Origin: Leptobrachium leishanense
Lineage: Eukaryota > Chordata > Amphibia > Anura > Megophryidae
Assembly: GCA_009667805.1 (NCBI GenBank)
Contig: CM019064.1
Span: 75,452,400 to 75,516,399 of the forward strand
Reading direction: 5' to 3'
DNA length: 64,000 nt
Shown: piece after piece, positions 10,121-21,360 of the stretch
How positions within the stretch are numbered: position 1 is the stretch's first letter
Layout: each line of letters starts with the position of its first letter
The notes under the pieces: generated by a model
What the model was told of the DNA's origin: nothing
The model's database searches: none
Seen by the model: the letters and a program-made list of their open reading frames with translations, nothing else
Translations under genes and position numbers: made by a program

Positions 10121-10796
10121 TTTGTTTGCCTTCCTCCTGGGCCCAGAATTCGGCTTTCTTCCCTCTGTACCCTGCACACACGACTGCACTCTGAGGGAAC
10201 CACACATCTCCTTTAAAGCACAGGGCAGTCCTAATTAGACCTCAGCTATTAGTTAACCCTATAGGGAAAAAGGGAGTCTTCCATCCGCCGGCTGATAAAC
10301 CTATGGTTCTCCACCCTGCCCCTAATCACACTGTCACAGTCCATATTAACAATAAAAACCTCATTGTGTTTGCTGTACACTTTGGTTATACTACCAACCA
10401 ATAACATTTACTATGATGCTCATTTTTTTTCCTATGTAAAAGAGTGATTGCCAGATCCAGAGGCCAGGAAGTTACGGGAAGTTACCTTTGTCTGCTACAT
10501 TTTTGGATTATTCTGCACAAATCCAAAAATCGTCTAAAATGTCTCCTAGATTTTATTTTCACATGAAGTTGTCAAGTTGTCAATTAAATGCTTCTATTGT
10601 GTATTTGCGATTTTGCGTCTGTGTTGCAAATACCATCAAAAATAAAAGGCACATTTTTTTGACAATTACGAGCAATGGATCATAATTGTGATCTTAAAAA
10701 ACCTGAACCCTCATTTCATCCCAGCTCACATTTTGCTTGTTAAAACTGTTATAGTCCCAATGACAGCATGGACCTAAAGATTTATACTTTGGATTG
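10121..10796. other. Unassigned stretch
   Basis: A/T-rich with short open frames only. Nothing recognisable. Confidence 0.35.
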
Positions 10797-11912
10797 TGTC
10801 ACGGGAATCTAAGTTGCCAGTCCTTAGAATAGCGGGTAAATAGCTAACTAATAGACAGAAAAGCAGATAATACTGACTCACAGAAAAAGCCGCCGGCCGG
10901 AGAGATCTGGATGGGCTGAGAGCTGCCAACTTGACACCGGCAAGGAAAGTCACGGCCAAACAGTGGGACGAACGCCGCAAGAAGGACGCCGCGGGATCCT
11001 GGAAGTGACAGATTGTTTCTACACATAAAAAAAACAAACAATGAAGCTCATTTCGTGGATATTTTACCAGATAATATGTTTGCAATCTAGTTTTAGTTAG
11101 TGTCAGCAGGAGTAGATTCGCCATTAACTCCGTCTTTGCCTTGGAGCACTGGGAGGTAGCATGCCAACCGAGGTGTCTGCCCTGGATGCAGTGAAGACGG
11201 CTGCTCAGAATAAGCCAATCTGCTGAATGGAGCCTGTAATGCCGCTATTAAGAGGGCATCAATCCGCTGCTTGTCTCTGCCTGGATCCGAGAATACCGAG
11301 GCTCTGTGAGAATAGCCCTGTATCCCTCCTCAATCACTTATTCGAGACAAAAGTGTAGGTTGAAGGTAACTCAGAATGTATTTAGAATGGGAACAGACAG
11401 TGCTTATATACAAAATACAGCCATGCACATTCAGACTTCCCGCCCACCCCAACAGTTCTGATTGGTTGGTTCCAAGACCACTGCAGGCTTCTTTCAGGTC
11501 CTCTTCAGTCTTTACTTTGGTCCATTGGTTGTATGCAGATGAAGTCTGGACCCCACAGTGACCACACACAGCGATTTACATAACCCATTGTAAAGGGAAT
11601 CAGATAGTGGGTGGCTGAGACAATGGTGACTCTCAACCTTTCAGACATGTAAACAGATAACAGATAACCAAAGAGAAAGCACTTTTGCATAATCCACAAG
11701 TTACTCAAACCTATTGTACATTCTATACGAAGGAAAGCATTTGCCACTAGCAGCAGATAGTATCTTAAAAAAAACACATTTAACTAAAGAAATATAAATC
11801 TATTTAAAACTAAAAATGAGCAATTTACAATACATTTAAAACCACACAATATAACTGAACATAAAGTCTTTTGGAGTTTGAAGCGTGGAGCGCTACGTCA
11901 GTGACTGATACA
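10797..11912 (-). mobile_element. Probable LTR-derived sequence related to the LTR at 60746
   Basis: 11795-11895, including GTTTGAAGCGTGGAGCGCTA, matches 61285-61400 in the left LTR of the coiled-coil retrotransposon, with interspersed differences. A TGTCACGG start near 10797 and a TGATACA end near 11912 are possible LTR termini, but I find no 5-bp TSD, so boundaries are uncertain. The rest is too diverged to align by eye. Confidence 0.45.
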
Positions 11913-12393
11913 TTGTAGCAAGCATGTACTCCATGGTTACTAGCAGGATCGGTACAGGGGAAAAACATGATTAATTAGAAGTCTAGCAACAGTTTTACAC
12001 TAAATCTAACAAGGGAATTAGTTCCTATAAATAAAGGGTAAACGAAATAAAACAAAATAAGAATGAAATTAAACTAAATAAATCCTGTGGCGGCCGATCC
12101 GTCACAGTTAGTAAGTGTTAAATATTTTTGTAACACATCTAATTGTGTTAGAAAAAAAAATTAGGCTGAAACGATCAATCCAACACATTGCATGTACAAA
12201 CCATGCAGACACTCCACCTGTGATATCAACCAGAACCCTAGGTGTAGAAGAAAGACTATCAGATTTACAAACACAGATCATTCCGTCCTCTTCTCTTATT
12301 AATGGAGATAAGTAAAATAAGAGCACTAAAAAAATGTTACACAAAACATGTCTTCACACATTCTTCCCTTCATTAATACTTGTCAGTCACTAT
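11913..12393. other. Unassigned A/T-rich stretch
   Basis: No coding signature seen. GGCGGCCGATCCGTCACA near 12089 could be a further LTR edge but has no partner. Confidence 0.35.
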
Positions 12394-12398
12394 GTGGG

Positions 12399-13050
12399 TG
12401 TCACAGTCCACCCGGGGTACCTATATTGCACAGCCTGGTCCTAACAGCCTTTGTCCTGCAATGTTTTTGTATTGGGTTCCAATCCGGGGTTTACCTCAGC
12501 CCAGTGCCATGTCCAGGCTCCTGGAGATCCAGCCTGGGTTTTCCTGTCTAGCCCTGGAATTACAGCTGAGGCCCATCTGCTATCAAGCCTCCTTAAATAG
12601 CAGAGAGACCCAACTAGCAGTGGTTCTGCATTATTGTGCTCCCTGACTGAGGTCATCTGGACGTGTGCAAACCTGCTCCTGCTAAATCCATCTGTCTACC
12701 TTGTTGTTTCTGGATACATCTGCCTGTGCAAGGGACTCTCAGCGATCTCTACCTGTGGATTACAAGTGATTACCACCGTCTCTGACCTTTTGCTCTCAAG
12801 GTACCACTGTCAGCTATCTGGATTTATTGCTAGTGGACCCTGTCTGCAGTCTGGGACTGCATAGTCCACTATCCTGACTCTCCATCCAAGAACTCTCCTG
12901 GGACTTTATATATTTCTTTATTCATTCAGTGCCTGCTGCCAAGGCCTATTTAAGTTTCATTAAACTTATTCTTTGTGTGATTCCTGTCTGGCCTCCCCTC
13001 TGTGTCGCCGCCTGCTGGGCTCTCACCTGACCCGCACACGCCACGTGACA
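12399..13050 (+). mobile_element. Solo LTR with TSD GTGGG
   Basis: Begins TGTCACAGTCCACCC and ends CGCCACGTGACA, giving matching TGTCAC/GTGACA termini. A perfect 5-bp duplication, GTGGG, lies at 12394-12398 and 13051-13055. A TTTATATATT box (about 12905) and an ATTAAA signal (about 12958) fit transcription and polyadenylation in the plus orientation. No internal sequence remains, so it formed by LTR-LTR recombination. The 652-bp length fits a Ty3/gypsy-type LTR, but the family cannot be fixed from an LTR alone. Confidence 0.85.
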
Positions 13051-13055
13051 GTGGG

Positions 13056-13518
13056 TATTGCGTAGAAAAAAACGTTGGATCCGACTCATTTCAGAGATTG
13101 ATACGATCACAGTTCATGCTTACTGGAGCCTGTGATTGTTTCAAACTCAGTTTTATTTGGTATCAGGGAGCAGTGACCTCGGCGATGCGTCTCAGGAAGA
13201 CCACATCACTTCAAGACACAAGAAAATTCAAGAAAATAAGAAAAATACCTATGAAAAGTGCACTTAGCGCAGCAAAGAAACCCCGTTTGATGTTAACAAG
13301 CTATGTTTTACTTTTATTATTTTAAATTGCCTATTGGAATTCATTGTCACAAAACAACTTTAATTCTACACTGAAGTAAACATATTTTCTTCCGAGATTA
13401 TCAATTGGATTGTAATCTACTGACTGTGGAGGTCATAGAAGAACACTGAACCTATTGTCATGTTCCTGGAACCAGTTTGGGATGTTTTTATGATTTGAGA
13501 TCCTCTATGACATGGACT
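13056..13518. other. Unassigned stretch
   Basis: Possible diverged transposon-like wording near 13390-13500 (tracts similar to Tc1 UTRs). Too weak to call. Confidence 0.3.
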
Positions 13519-13526
13519 CTTAATGA

Positions 13527-13661
13527 CAGAGCTGTCAAACTAACAGCTCTCCAGATGTTGATGCCTACAATTCCTAGAAATCCTTCAATGTAATAGATGG
13601 CCATGGAAGCATGGGAATTGTAGTATAGGAACATCTGAGGGGATGGAGTTTGACAGCGTTG
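13527..13661. mobile_element. Small hAT MITE
   Basis: The ends are CAGAGCTGTCAAAC and GTTTGACAGCGTTG. The 8-bp flanks are CTTAATGA (13519-13526) and CTTTATGA (13662-13669), 7/8 matching. The body (CTCCAGATGTTGATGCCTAC) resembles the element at 52704-52844. Confidence 0.8.
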
Positions 13662-13669
13662 CTTTATGA

Positions 13670-14523
13670 TGTTTGATTTGAAAAGCAACTGTATTTGTTG
13701 ATAATGTGTGCATACGTTTGTGCTTTAAGTTGCCATCACGTGATTGGCTGGAGGTTAGAATTATGTATACATTAGAGACACTAATTCTGCTGCCTTTTCC
13801 AAGTGTATAGAAGTATTTTTTAAGCATTTAGGGTCCTATTTCACTCTTGCCATTAAGATATCAGCTATTGCCTCCAGCCAGTGTCTTAACGGCTTCAGTT
13901 GCTACTCCAACCTTGCGGCAAGCTGACCTTTCCGGCTTGGTCATTGCTGCTCTTTTCTGTAATTTAGCGGCCCTTATACTTTGTATAGGACCCATTAATT
14001 TGCAAATAGGTCGAGAAGATGAATGAGCTATTCCAAGGTAAGTCATTCTTCTCCTTGGAGCCAGTATTTCTCAAAGAAATATTGACACCCAGAGCTTGGT
14101 ATTAAGTGATTTTGGAATCCATTGTCCCTCCACGCTTCCTTCGCAGTTCCTGCGCTATACTCCTAGTTTGAACTCACAGTAGGTTCGCGCTGGACTCTAT
14201 AGACACCACGTATCAGTCTGCACCTGCGTATTATTCCAAGGCCACCCAAGGCTAATACAGTGCCTGGATCAGAATAAGTGCAGTAATAGGGAACCGGTAA
14301 GAAAACTCGCCAATGTTTTTCCCCTACCCATTTCCTTTTATTGGCAACAAGGATGGAATAGAGCGCTTAGAATTTATAAACTACATTTCACTTGTTAAAT
14401 ATATGGTCCATTAAGCTTTATATCAAATGGTGTAAAAATCTGGAAACTTTCTAACCAGCAACTAAACGGCAAACAATTAAAAGAAAGAATCTGAATGTAT
14501 CCTCCAGACAAATACACACTGAA
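13670..14523. other. Unassigned stretch
   Basis: Mixed composition with no recognisable coding or terminal repeat. 13860-14050 has a short minus-strand open frame without domain similarity. Confidence 0.3.
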
Positions 14524-15233
14524 CGGGTTATTTAAGCGACGAACTTGCCACCGAATTGCACCAAACAGTGAATTTCACTGTACGGTGAAATTTCACGGCA
14601 TTTTGTCTATTCAGAATGCTGTCAGTTCGCCAACTACTGACGGCAAAATACAGTGCAGTTCGCCACAGATCGCCTCAATTTGGTATTCTTCAACAGCAGC
14701 GAAATTGTCTCACAGAGAAGAAATGGTTAATCTATTTAGAGAATGCCGAACTGCACCGGAGAATGCCCTGTTTTTTGACGATTCAGTTCAACGGGCTTAA
14801 ACAAGCGAATCCTATTGTTTTTTTTTTTTATTCACCCGTTTATTCTTTTCATTTTCAGAAAACCATTTATTTAGGAACATTTTGATTTATTTTTTAAGTG
14901 AAATTTTTGATTCCCAATTTTTTTAAAAAAGAGGTTTTTTTTAAAATTCCGTAGCAGACTTTGTTATTATTTTATAGGACCTTTTTTCATTATTTCCACA
15001 CAATTTTATGCATTTCTATTGGTTTAAACGCCTTTTAGAAGAAAAGCAAAGTTCTGGGTGGGTTTCTGCAGTTCGGCGGACTGTTCGGTGGAGGTCTACT
15101 GCAGCTCCACATTCGGTGCACTTCGGGGACACTGCGGTGAATACTGAATTCACCGCAGGGTCGGCGAACTGGAGTCGCCAAAGTACGCCAAATAAGAAAG
15201 CACTAAAATTTCACTGTTTTCTGAATAACCCAT
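14524..15233. mobile_element. Diverged MITE with GGGTTATT/AATAACCC ends
   Basis: The left end ACGGGTTATTTAAGCGACG and right end CTGAATAACCCATT resemble the CAGGGTTATTCAAAG family (21361, 56957). The interior is rich in GTTCGGC/GCCGAAC-like inverted words, as in those copies. No clean TSD. Confidence 0.5.
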
Positions 15234-15639
15234 TACGGAGAATATTTTCCATTCTGCCAACTCTGTCCAAAAATTTACAATTCCGTTGATTGACTCTTCA
15301 CAATAATTCTAATAACGTAACAAGGTCAGTCTGCGTGAAAAAGCATACTGCATTGTGTAAAAGATAATTCAGTACGACTGCATTATCATTCATGGGGGGG
15401 GCTTCTCCAAAAAAAACATATCCTTACATGAATTGAAATCCTTGTTTTAGGAGATCCCTCCTCTGCCTGATATTTAACAAGTAACTGTGATAATCCAGAT
15501 AAATACACAGAGCTATTAATGTATCAATACTGGAGATTCATGGAACAAAGAAACAAGGTGCTTTAAAAAAAATCAGATTTCCAAATCGGTGTTCATTGTG
15601 TTGAAGCAGTGCAAGTGGGGTGCAATGTGCTTTTAAGGG
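15234..15639. other. Unassigned A/T-rich stretch
   Basis: Contains a G-run near 15395 and A-runs. No coding signature. Confidence 0.3.
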
Positions 15640-16083
15640 GAGAAAATGAGAACAATCAATAATTTATAATGCTATAATTACAGCATCATAAAATACATCA
15701 AAGTGCTTTGTCATGAAAGGATGCGAATCAAAGCAGCGTTCTTTGTTCTCTTTGCAAATCTATTGGAGACAAACCGCGCTTAAGTCCGCGTTCTGCTCAG
15801 AACAATGATATATTAAGAGGTTTACAAGTTAATGGCAAAATTTAGGCTCCAAGGGCCATTTTTCCTCCAAATAGCCAGCTAGCCAGCTCAGACGGTGTGC
15901 CTAAATGCGATAACTCAATGCATCCCAGAGGGCATTATAAATGGGCATACAGCTGCAGAGCTGCCACAAACAAATTACTGACCCAGAGTAAATCGAATCA
16001 CGGCTAATAGAGGGGTTTTCTTTATGCATGTTGAATGCGGAATAATACAGTGAGGATTTTGAACTTGAATGCAGGTAGCCATA
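15640..16083. other. Candidate conserved non-coding DNA
   Basis: Unique-looking sequence with homeobox-like TAATTA words and no tandem or inverted repeats. It ends exactly at a Tc1 insertion. It looks unlike the transposon debris around it, but conservation is not visible in a single sequence. Low confidence. Confidence 0.2.
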
Positions 16084-16085
16084 TA

Positions 16086-17695
16086 CAGTTGTGTTCAAAA
16101 TTATTCAACCCCCAATGCTGTAAAGGGTTTTAGGGAATTTAGTGTACATTTGTAATTGTATTCAGAATGAAATCCTACAAGGACTTTTTAAAGAACCATA
16201 TGCAACTAAAATGACATCAATTGGTTTTGTAATACAGTAGTAAATGTTTCTTTTGTGAATTCTTCATTGACACAATTATTCAACCCCTTAAAGACTACCA
16301 CTCTGAAGAACAGAGGTTCATTCAAGTGTTTTCAATCAGGTATTGAAAACACCTGTGGATGTCACGGAGCAGCAATAAAGCATAATAAGCACCAATTAGG
16401 CAGCTTCAAATGACTGTGATACTCAGCTCCTTCTAGACATTTACTGGTGTGGTTACAAACATGGTGAAGTCAAGAGAATGGTCCAGGAAGACAAGAGAAG
16501 AGGTGATTACTCTTCACAGGAAGGGCAATGGCTATAAGAAGATTGCAAAGATGTTAAACATACCAAGAGAGACCATAGGAAGCATCATTCGCAAATTCAA
16601 GGCAAAGGGCACTGTTGAAACGCTACCTGGTCGTGGCAGAAAGAAGATGCTGACTTCGACTGCTGTGCGCTACCTGAAGCATAGAGTGGAGAAAAGTCCC
16701 CGTGTGACTGCTGAGGAACTGAGAAAAGATTTGTCAGATGTGGGTACTGAAGTTTCAGCTCAGACAATATGGCGCACACAGCGTAAATGAAGGCCTCCAT
16801 GCCAGAAGTCCCAGGCGCACCCCCTTGCTGTCTCCAAAGAATAAGAAGAGTCGACTGCAGTTGCCAAAAGTCATGTGGACAAACCACAGAAGTTTTGGGA
16901 TAGTGTTCTGTGGACTGATGAAACAAAATTAGACCTGTTTGGGCCCATGGATCAACGCTATGTTTGGAGGAGGAAGAACAAGGCCTATGAAGAAAAGAAC
17001 ACCTTGCCTACTGTTAAGCATGGCAGGGGGGTCAATCATGCTTTGGGGCTGTTTTGCTTCTGCAGGTACAGGGAAGCTTCAGCGTGTGCAAGGTACCATG
17101 AATTCTCTTCAGTACCAAGAGATATTGGATGACAATGTGATGCAGTCAGTCACAAACCTGAGGCTTGGGAGACGTTGGACCGTTCAACAGGACAATGATC
17201 CCAAGCATACCTCCAAGTCCACTAGAGCATGGTTGCAGATTAAAGGCTGGAACATTTTGGAGTGGCCATCGCAGTCACCTGACTTAAATCTGTTTGAGAA
17301 CCTCTGGTGGGACTTAAAGAAAGCAGTTGCAGTGCGCAAGCCTAAGAATGTGACTGAACTGGAGGCTTTTGCCCATGACGAATGGGCGAAGATACCCGTA
17401 GATCCCTGCAAGACACTTGTGTCAAGCTATGCTTCACGTTTAAAAGCTGTTATAACTGTAAAAGGATGTTGTACTAAGATTGAATGTCACTTGGGGGTTG
17501 AATAAAACTGATAATGATGTGAGCACAGAAAAGACATTTGTGGTTATTTCATTATAAATGTTATGTTATATTTGTCTGACCTACACGTGCCTCTTTGATT
17601 TAATTGTAAGCAAGATGACTGAATGATCAAAATCAATGTCAAACTGGCCAAAACACTAAATTTCACTGGGGGTTGAATAATTTTGAACACAACTG
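16086..17695 (+). mobile_element. Tc1/mariner element, copy 1
   Basis: Inverted termini begin CAGTTGTGTTCAAAATTATT on both ends, flanked by TA at 16084-16085 and 17696-17697. The 1,610-bp length and central transposase fit Tc1. It is nearly identical to 19667-21190 except for an 86-bp segment (about 16339-16425) that copy 2 lacks. Confidence 0.97.
16461..17505 (+). pseudogene. Tc1 transposase, frameshifted (copy 1)
   Basis: Starts at ATG 16461 (MVKSREWSRKTREEV). The N-terminal paired-type HTH includes YKKIAKMLNIPRETIGSIIR, followed by the GRGRK linker. The catalytic domain has the DD34E triad: Asp in LWTDETK, Asp in QQDNDPKH and Glu in LFENLWWDL, with 34 residues between the last two. The frame breaks by an extra base near 16784, returns by a missing base near 16861, and breaks again by one extra base in CATGGCAGGGGGG (17019-17031), before IMLWGCFA. 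The last break is shared with copy 2. The C-terminal frame is otherwise open to the stop at 17505. An intact enzyme would cut and paste the element at TA sites; this copy cannot make one without frameshifting. Confidence 0.95.
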
Positions 17696-17821
17696 TAGCT
17701 CGACTATACCCCTAGTACAAAATTATTCCCTTATGTTATACTTCATTAACAATAACAGGTAGGACACATGCAAAGAAGGGAATCTCATATGTTAACTGAT
17801 AGGCTTTAGAAATCATATATA

Positions 17822-19394
17822 CAGAATCTCACAGAAGTGAGTACACCTCTCACATTTCTGTAAATATTTTATTATAGCTTTTCATGTGACACTGAAGAAA
17901 TGACACTTTGCTACAATGTAAAGTAGTGAGTGTACAGCTTGTATAACAGTGTAAATTTGCTGTCCCCTCAAAACAACTGCCATTAATGTCTGAACCGCTG
18001 CCAACAAAAGTGAGTACACCCTAAGTGAAAATGTCCAAATTGGGCCCAAAGTGTCAATATATTGTGTGGCCACCACTATTTTCCAGCAGCGCCTTAACCC
18101 TCTTGGGGCATGGAGTTTATCAGAGCTTCACAGGTTGTCACTGGAATCCTTGTTCACTCCTCCATGACGACATCACGGAGCTGGTGGAGGTTAGAGACCT
18201 TGCGCTCCTCCACCTTCTGTTTGAGGATGCCCCACAAATGCTCAATAGGGTTTAGGTCTGGAGGCATGCTGGGCCAGTCCATCACCTTTACCCTCTGCTT
18301 CTTTAGCAAGGCAGTGGTCATCTTGGAGGTGTGTTTGGGGTCGTTATGTTGGAATACTGCCCTGCTGCCCAGTCCCCGAAGGGAGGGGATCATGTTCTGC
18401 TTCAGTATGTCATAGTACATGTTGGCATTCATGGTTCTCTCAATGAACTGTAGCTGTCCCTAGTGCTGGCAGCACTCATGCAGCACCAGACCATGACACT
18501 CCCACCACCATGCTTGACTGTAGGCAAGACACACTTGTCTTTGTACTCCTCACCTGGTTGCTGCCAATCACACGCTTGACACCATCTGAACCAAATAAGT
18601 TTATCTTGGCCTCATCAGACCACAGGACATGGTTCCAGTAATCCATGTCCTTAGCCTGCTTGTCTTCAGCAAACTGCAGGCTTTCTTGTGCATCATCTTT
18701 AGAAGAGGATTCCTTCTGAGACGACAGCCATGCAGACCAATTTGATGCAGTGTGTGGCGTATGGTCTAAGCACTGACAGGCTGATCCCCCCCCCCCCTTC
18801 AACCTCTGCAGCATTTCTGGCAGCACTCATATGTCTATTTCACAAAGACAACCTCTGGATATGACGCTGAGCACATGCACTCAACTTCTTTGGTCGACCA
18901 TGGCAAGGCCTGTTCTGAGTTCAACCTGTCCTGTAAAACCACTGAATGGTCTTGGCCATCTTTATGTAGAGCAACAATTCTTTTTCTCAGATCCTGAGAG
19001 AGTTCTTTGCCATGAGGCGCCATGTTGAACGGCCAGTGACCAGTATGAGAGAGTGAGAGCGATAACACCAAATTTAACACATCTGCTCCCAATTCACACC
19101 TGAGACCTTGTAACAGTAACGAGTCACATGAAACTGGGGAGGGAAAATGGCTAATTGGGCCCAATTTGGACATTTTCAGTTAGGGGTGTACTCCCTTTTT
19201 TTGCCAGTGTTTTAGCCATCAATGGCTGTGTGTTGAGTTATTTTGAGGGGATGGCAAATTTACACTGTTACACAAGCTGTACACTCACTACTTTACATTG
19301 CAGCAAAGTGTCATTTCAAAGTGTCGTCACATGAAAAGATATTATAAAATATTTACAAAAATGTGAGGGGTATGCTCACTTCTGTGAGATTCTG
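17822..19394 (-). mobile_element. Tc1/mariner element with CAGAATCTCACAGAAGTGAG ends
   Basis: The left terminus CAGAATCTCACAGAAGTGAG matches the inverse of the right terminus CTCACTTCTGTGAGATTCTG. TA flanks lie at 17820-17821 and 19395-19396. This is a different family from copies 1 and 2, lying between them in the opposite orientation. A C-run at about 18788 interrupts the coding region. Confidence 0.95.
18154..19023 (-). pseudogene. Tc1 transposase, degenerate, second catalytic Asp codon missing
   Basis: The start is ATG at 19023 (MAPHGKELSQDLRKRIV, the usual N-terminus of this family). Frameshifts split the gene at about 18930 and 18790. The first catalytic Asp is visible in HVLWSDEAKINLFG. 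The second motif reads FQHNDPKHTSK, whereas the family pattern is FQHDNDPKHT, so one in-frame codon, the catalytic Asp, is missing. The Glu is present in PPDLNPIEHLW. The enzyme would be inactive even if the frame were restored. This is a decayed, non-autonomous copy. Confidence 0.92.
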
Positions 19395-19396
19395 TA

Positions 19397-19666
19397 TATA
19401 TAATTTAAAGCAGGTTTGATGCTTTGATCTGATTTTGGGTCTTTAGTGAGATAACTTAAATGGCACATATCCAGATACAGGGAGAGAATAAACAGTAACA
19501 TTCTTATTTGCTATGTGTGAGTCCAGCAGTAGGGCATTTGTTGGTCCATTTCGTTCACCAGTTGGTGACTGCCTTACTGTCTTCTGCATACAATAAACGC
19601 TTTACTGTTAGATCAATGTTTCAGTCCTCGTGGGATTTTTGTCAAGATACCTTCTATGTTTTATTT
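19397..19666. other. Unassigned spacer between two Tc1 elements
   Basis: About 270 bp of ordinary sequence with no recognised feature. Confidence 0.35.
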
Positions 19667-21190
19667 ACAGTTGTGTTCAAAATTATTCAACCCCCAATGC
19701 TGTAAAGGGTTTTAGGGAATTTAGTGTACATTTGTAATTGTATTCAGAATGAAATCCTACAAGGACTTTTTAAAGAACCATATGCAACTAAAATGACATC
19801 AATTGGTTTTGTAATACAGTAGTAAATGTTTCTTTTGTGAATTCTAAATTGACACAATTATTCAACCCCTTAAAGACCACCACTCTGAAGAACAGAGGTT
19901 CATTCAAGTGTTTTCAGTCAGCTCCTTCTAGACATTTACTGGTGTGGTTACAAACATGGTGAAGTCAAGAGAATGGTCCAGGAAGACAAGAGAAGAGGTG
20001 ATTACTCTTCACAGGAAGGGCAATGGCTATAAGAAGATTGCAAAGATGTTAAACACACCAAGAGAGACCATAGGAAGCATCATTTGCAAATTCAAGGCAA
20101 AGGGCACTGTTGAAACGCTACCTGGTCGTGGCAGAAAGAAGATGCTGACTTCGACTGCTGTGCGCTACCTGAAGCGTAGAGTGGAGAAAAGTCCCCGTGT
20201 GACTGCTGAGGAACTGAGAAAAGATTTGTCAGATGTGGGTACTGAAGTTTCAGCTCAGACAATACGGCACACACTGCGTAATGAAGGCCTCCATGCCAGA
20301 ACTCCCAGGCGCACCCCCTTGCTGTCTCCAAAGAATAAGAAGAGTCGACTGCAGTATGCCAAAAGTCATGTGGACAAACCACAGAAGTTTTGGGATAGTG
20401 TTCTGTGGACTGATGAAACAAAATTAGACCTGTTTGGGCCCATGGATCAACGCTATGTTTGGAGGAGGAAGAACAAGGCCTATGAAGAAAAGAACACCTT
20501 GCCTACTGTTAAGCATGGCAGGGGGGTCAATCATGCTTTGGGGCTGTTTTGCTTCTGCAGGTACAGGGAAGCTTCAGCGTGTGCAAGGTACCATGAATTC
20601 TCTTCAGTACCAGGAGATATTGGATGACAATGTGATGCAGTCCGTCACAAACCTGTGGCTTGGGAGACGTTGGACCGTTCAACAGGACAATGATCCCAAG
20701 CATACCTCCAAGTCCACTAGAGCATGGTTGCAGATTAAAGGCTGGAACATTTTGGAGTGGCCATTGCAGTCACCTGACTTAAATCCGATTGAGAACCTCT
20801 GGTGGGACTTAAAGAAAGCAGTTGCAGTGCGCAAGCCTAAGGATGTGACTGAACTGGAGGCTTTTGCCCATGACGAATGGGCGAAGATACCCGTAGATCG
20901 CTGCAAGACACTTGTGTCAAGCTATGCTTCACGTTTAAAAGCTGTTATAACTGTAAAAGGATGTTGTACTAAGATTGAATGTCACTTGGGGGTTGAATAA
21001 AACTGATAATGATGTGAGCACAGAAAAGACATTTGTGGTTATTTCATTATAAATGTTATGTTATATTTGTCTGACCTACACGTGCCTCTTTGATTTAATT
21101 GTAAGCAAGATGACTGAATGATCAAAATCTATGTCAAACTGGCCAAAACACTCAATTTCAGTGGGGGTTGAATAATTTTGAACACAACTG
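19667..21190 (+). mobile_element. Tc1/mariner element, copy 2
   Basis: Same termini as copy 1, with TA at 19665-19666 and 21191-21192. Only 1,524 bp: an 86-bp piece of the 5' leader is missing, with TCAG at both break points, suggesting microhomology-mediated deletion. Confidence 0.97.
19956..21000 (+). pseudogene. Tc1 transposase with a single frameshift (copy 2)
   Basis: ATG at 19956 (MVKSREWSRK). The frame is intact through the HTH, the GRGRK hook and the first Asp (VLWTDETK) to the G-run at 20514-20526, where one extra base shifts the frame before GSIMLWGCFA. The downstream frame then carries QQDNDPKHTS and SPDLNPIENLWWDL and ends at 21000. It is less decayed than copy 1, whose two other frameshifts are absent here. 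Removing one base would give a full-length protein of about 340 residues, the normal Tc1 size. The shared lesion implies that both copies descend from an already frameshifted source. Confidence 0.95.
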
Positions 21191-21192
21191 TA

Positions 21193-21357
21193 TATAGCGC
21201 CACATATTCTGCAGCGCTTTACAAGATCAGTGTACAAAGATACATTGGAATACCACACATGAATGATATAACCTGATTCAGAGGGACCCTGTTCCCAAGG
21301 AAACTTACAATCTATGATATGTACAAGTATTTTATGAGGTAGGGGCATCCATATCAC
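21193..21357 (+). repeat. L2-like tail repeat, left part, split by a MITE
   Basis: TATAGCGCCACATATTCTGC followed by GCGCTTTACAA and GAAACTTACAATCTA. The same words open the large repeat at 42608. It continues at 22250 after the MITE. Confidence 0.65.
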
Positions 21358-21360
21358 TAA

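Noticed and set aside
16449..16460. Transposase start four codons upstream of ATG 16461 (and 19944 in copy 2)
   Set aside because: That start is a GTG codon. The ATG at 16461/19956 begins the usual Tc1 N-terminus MVKSREW.
16597..17411. Minus-strand frames over the Tc1 transposases
   Set aside because: They mirror the transposase codons and occur identically in both copies. No function expected.
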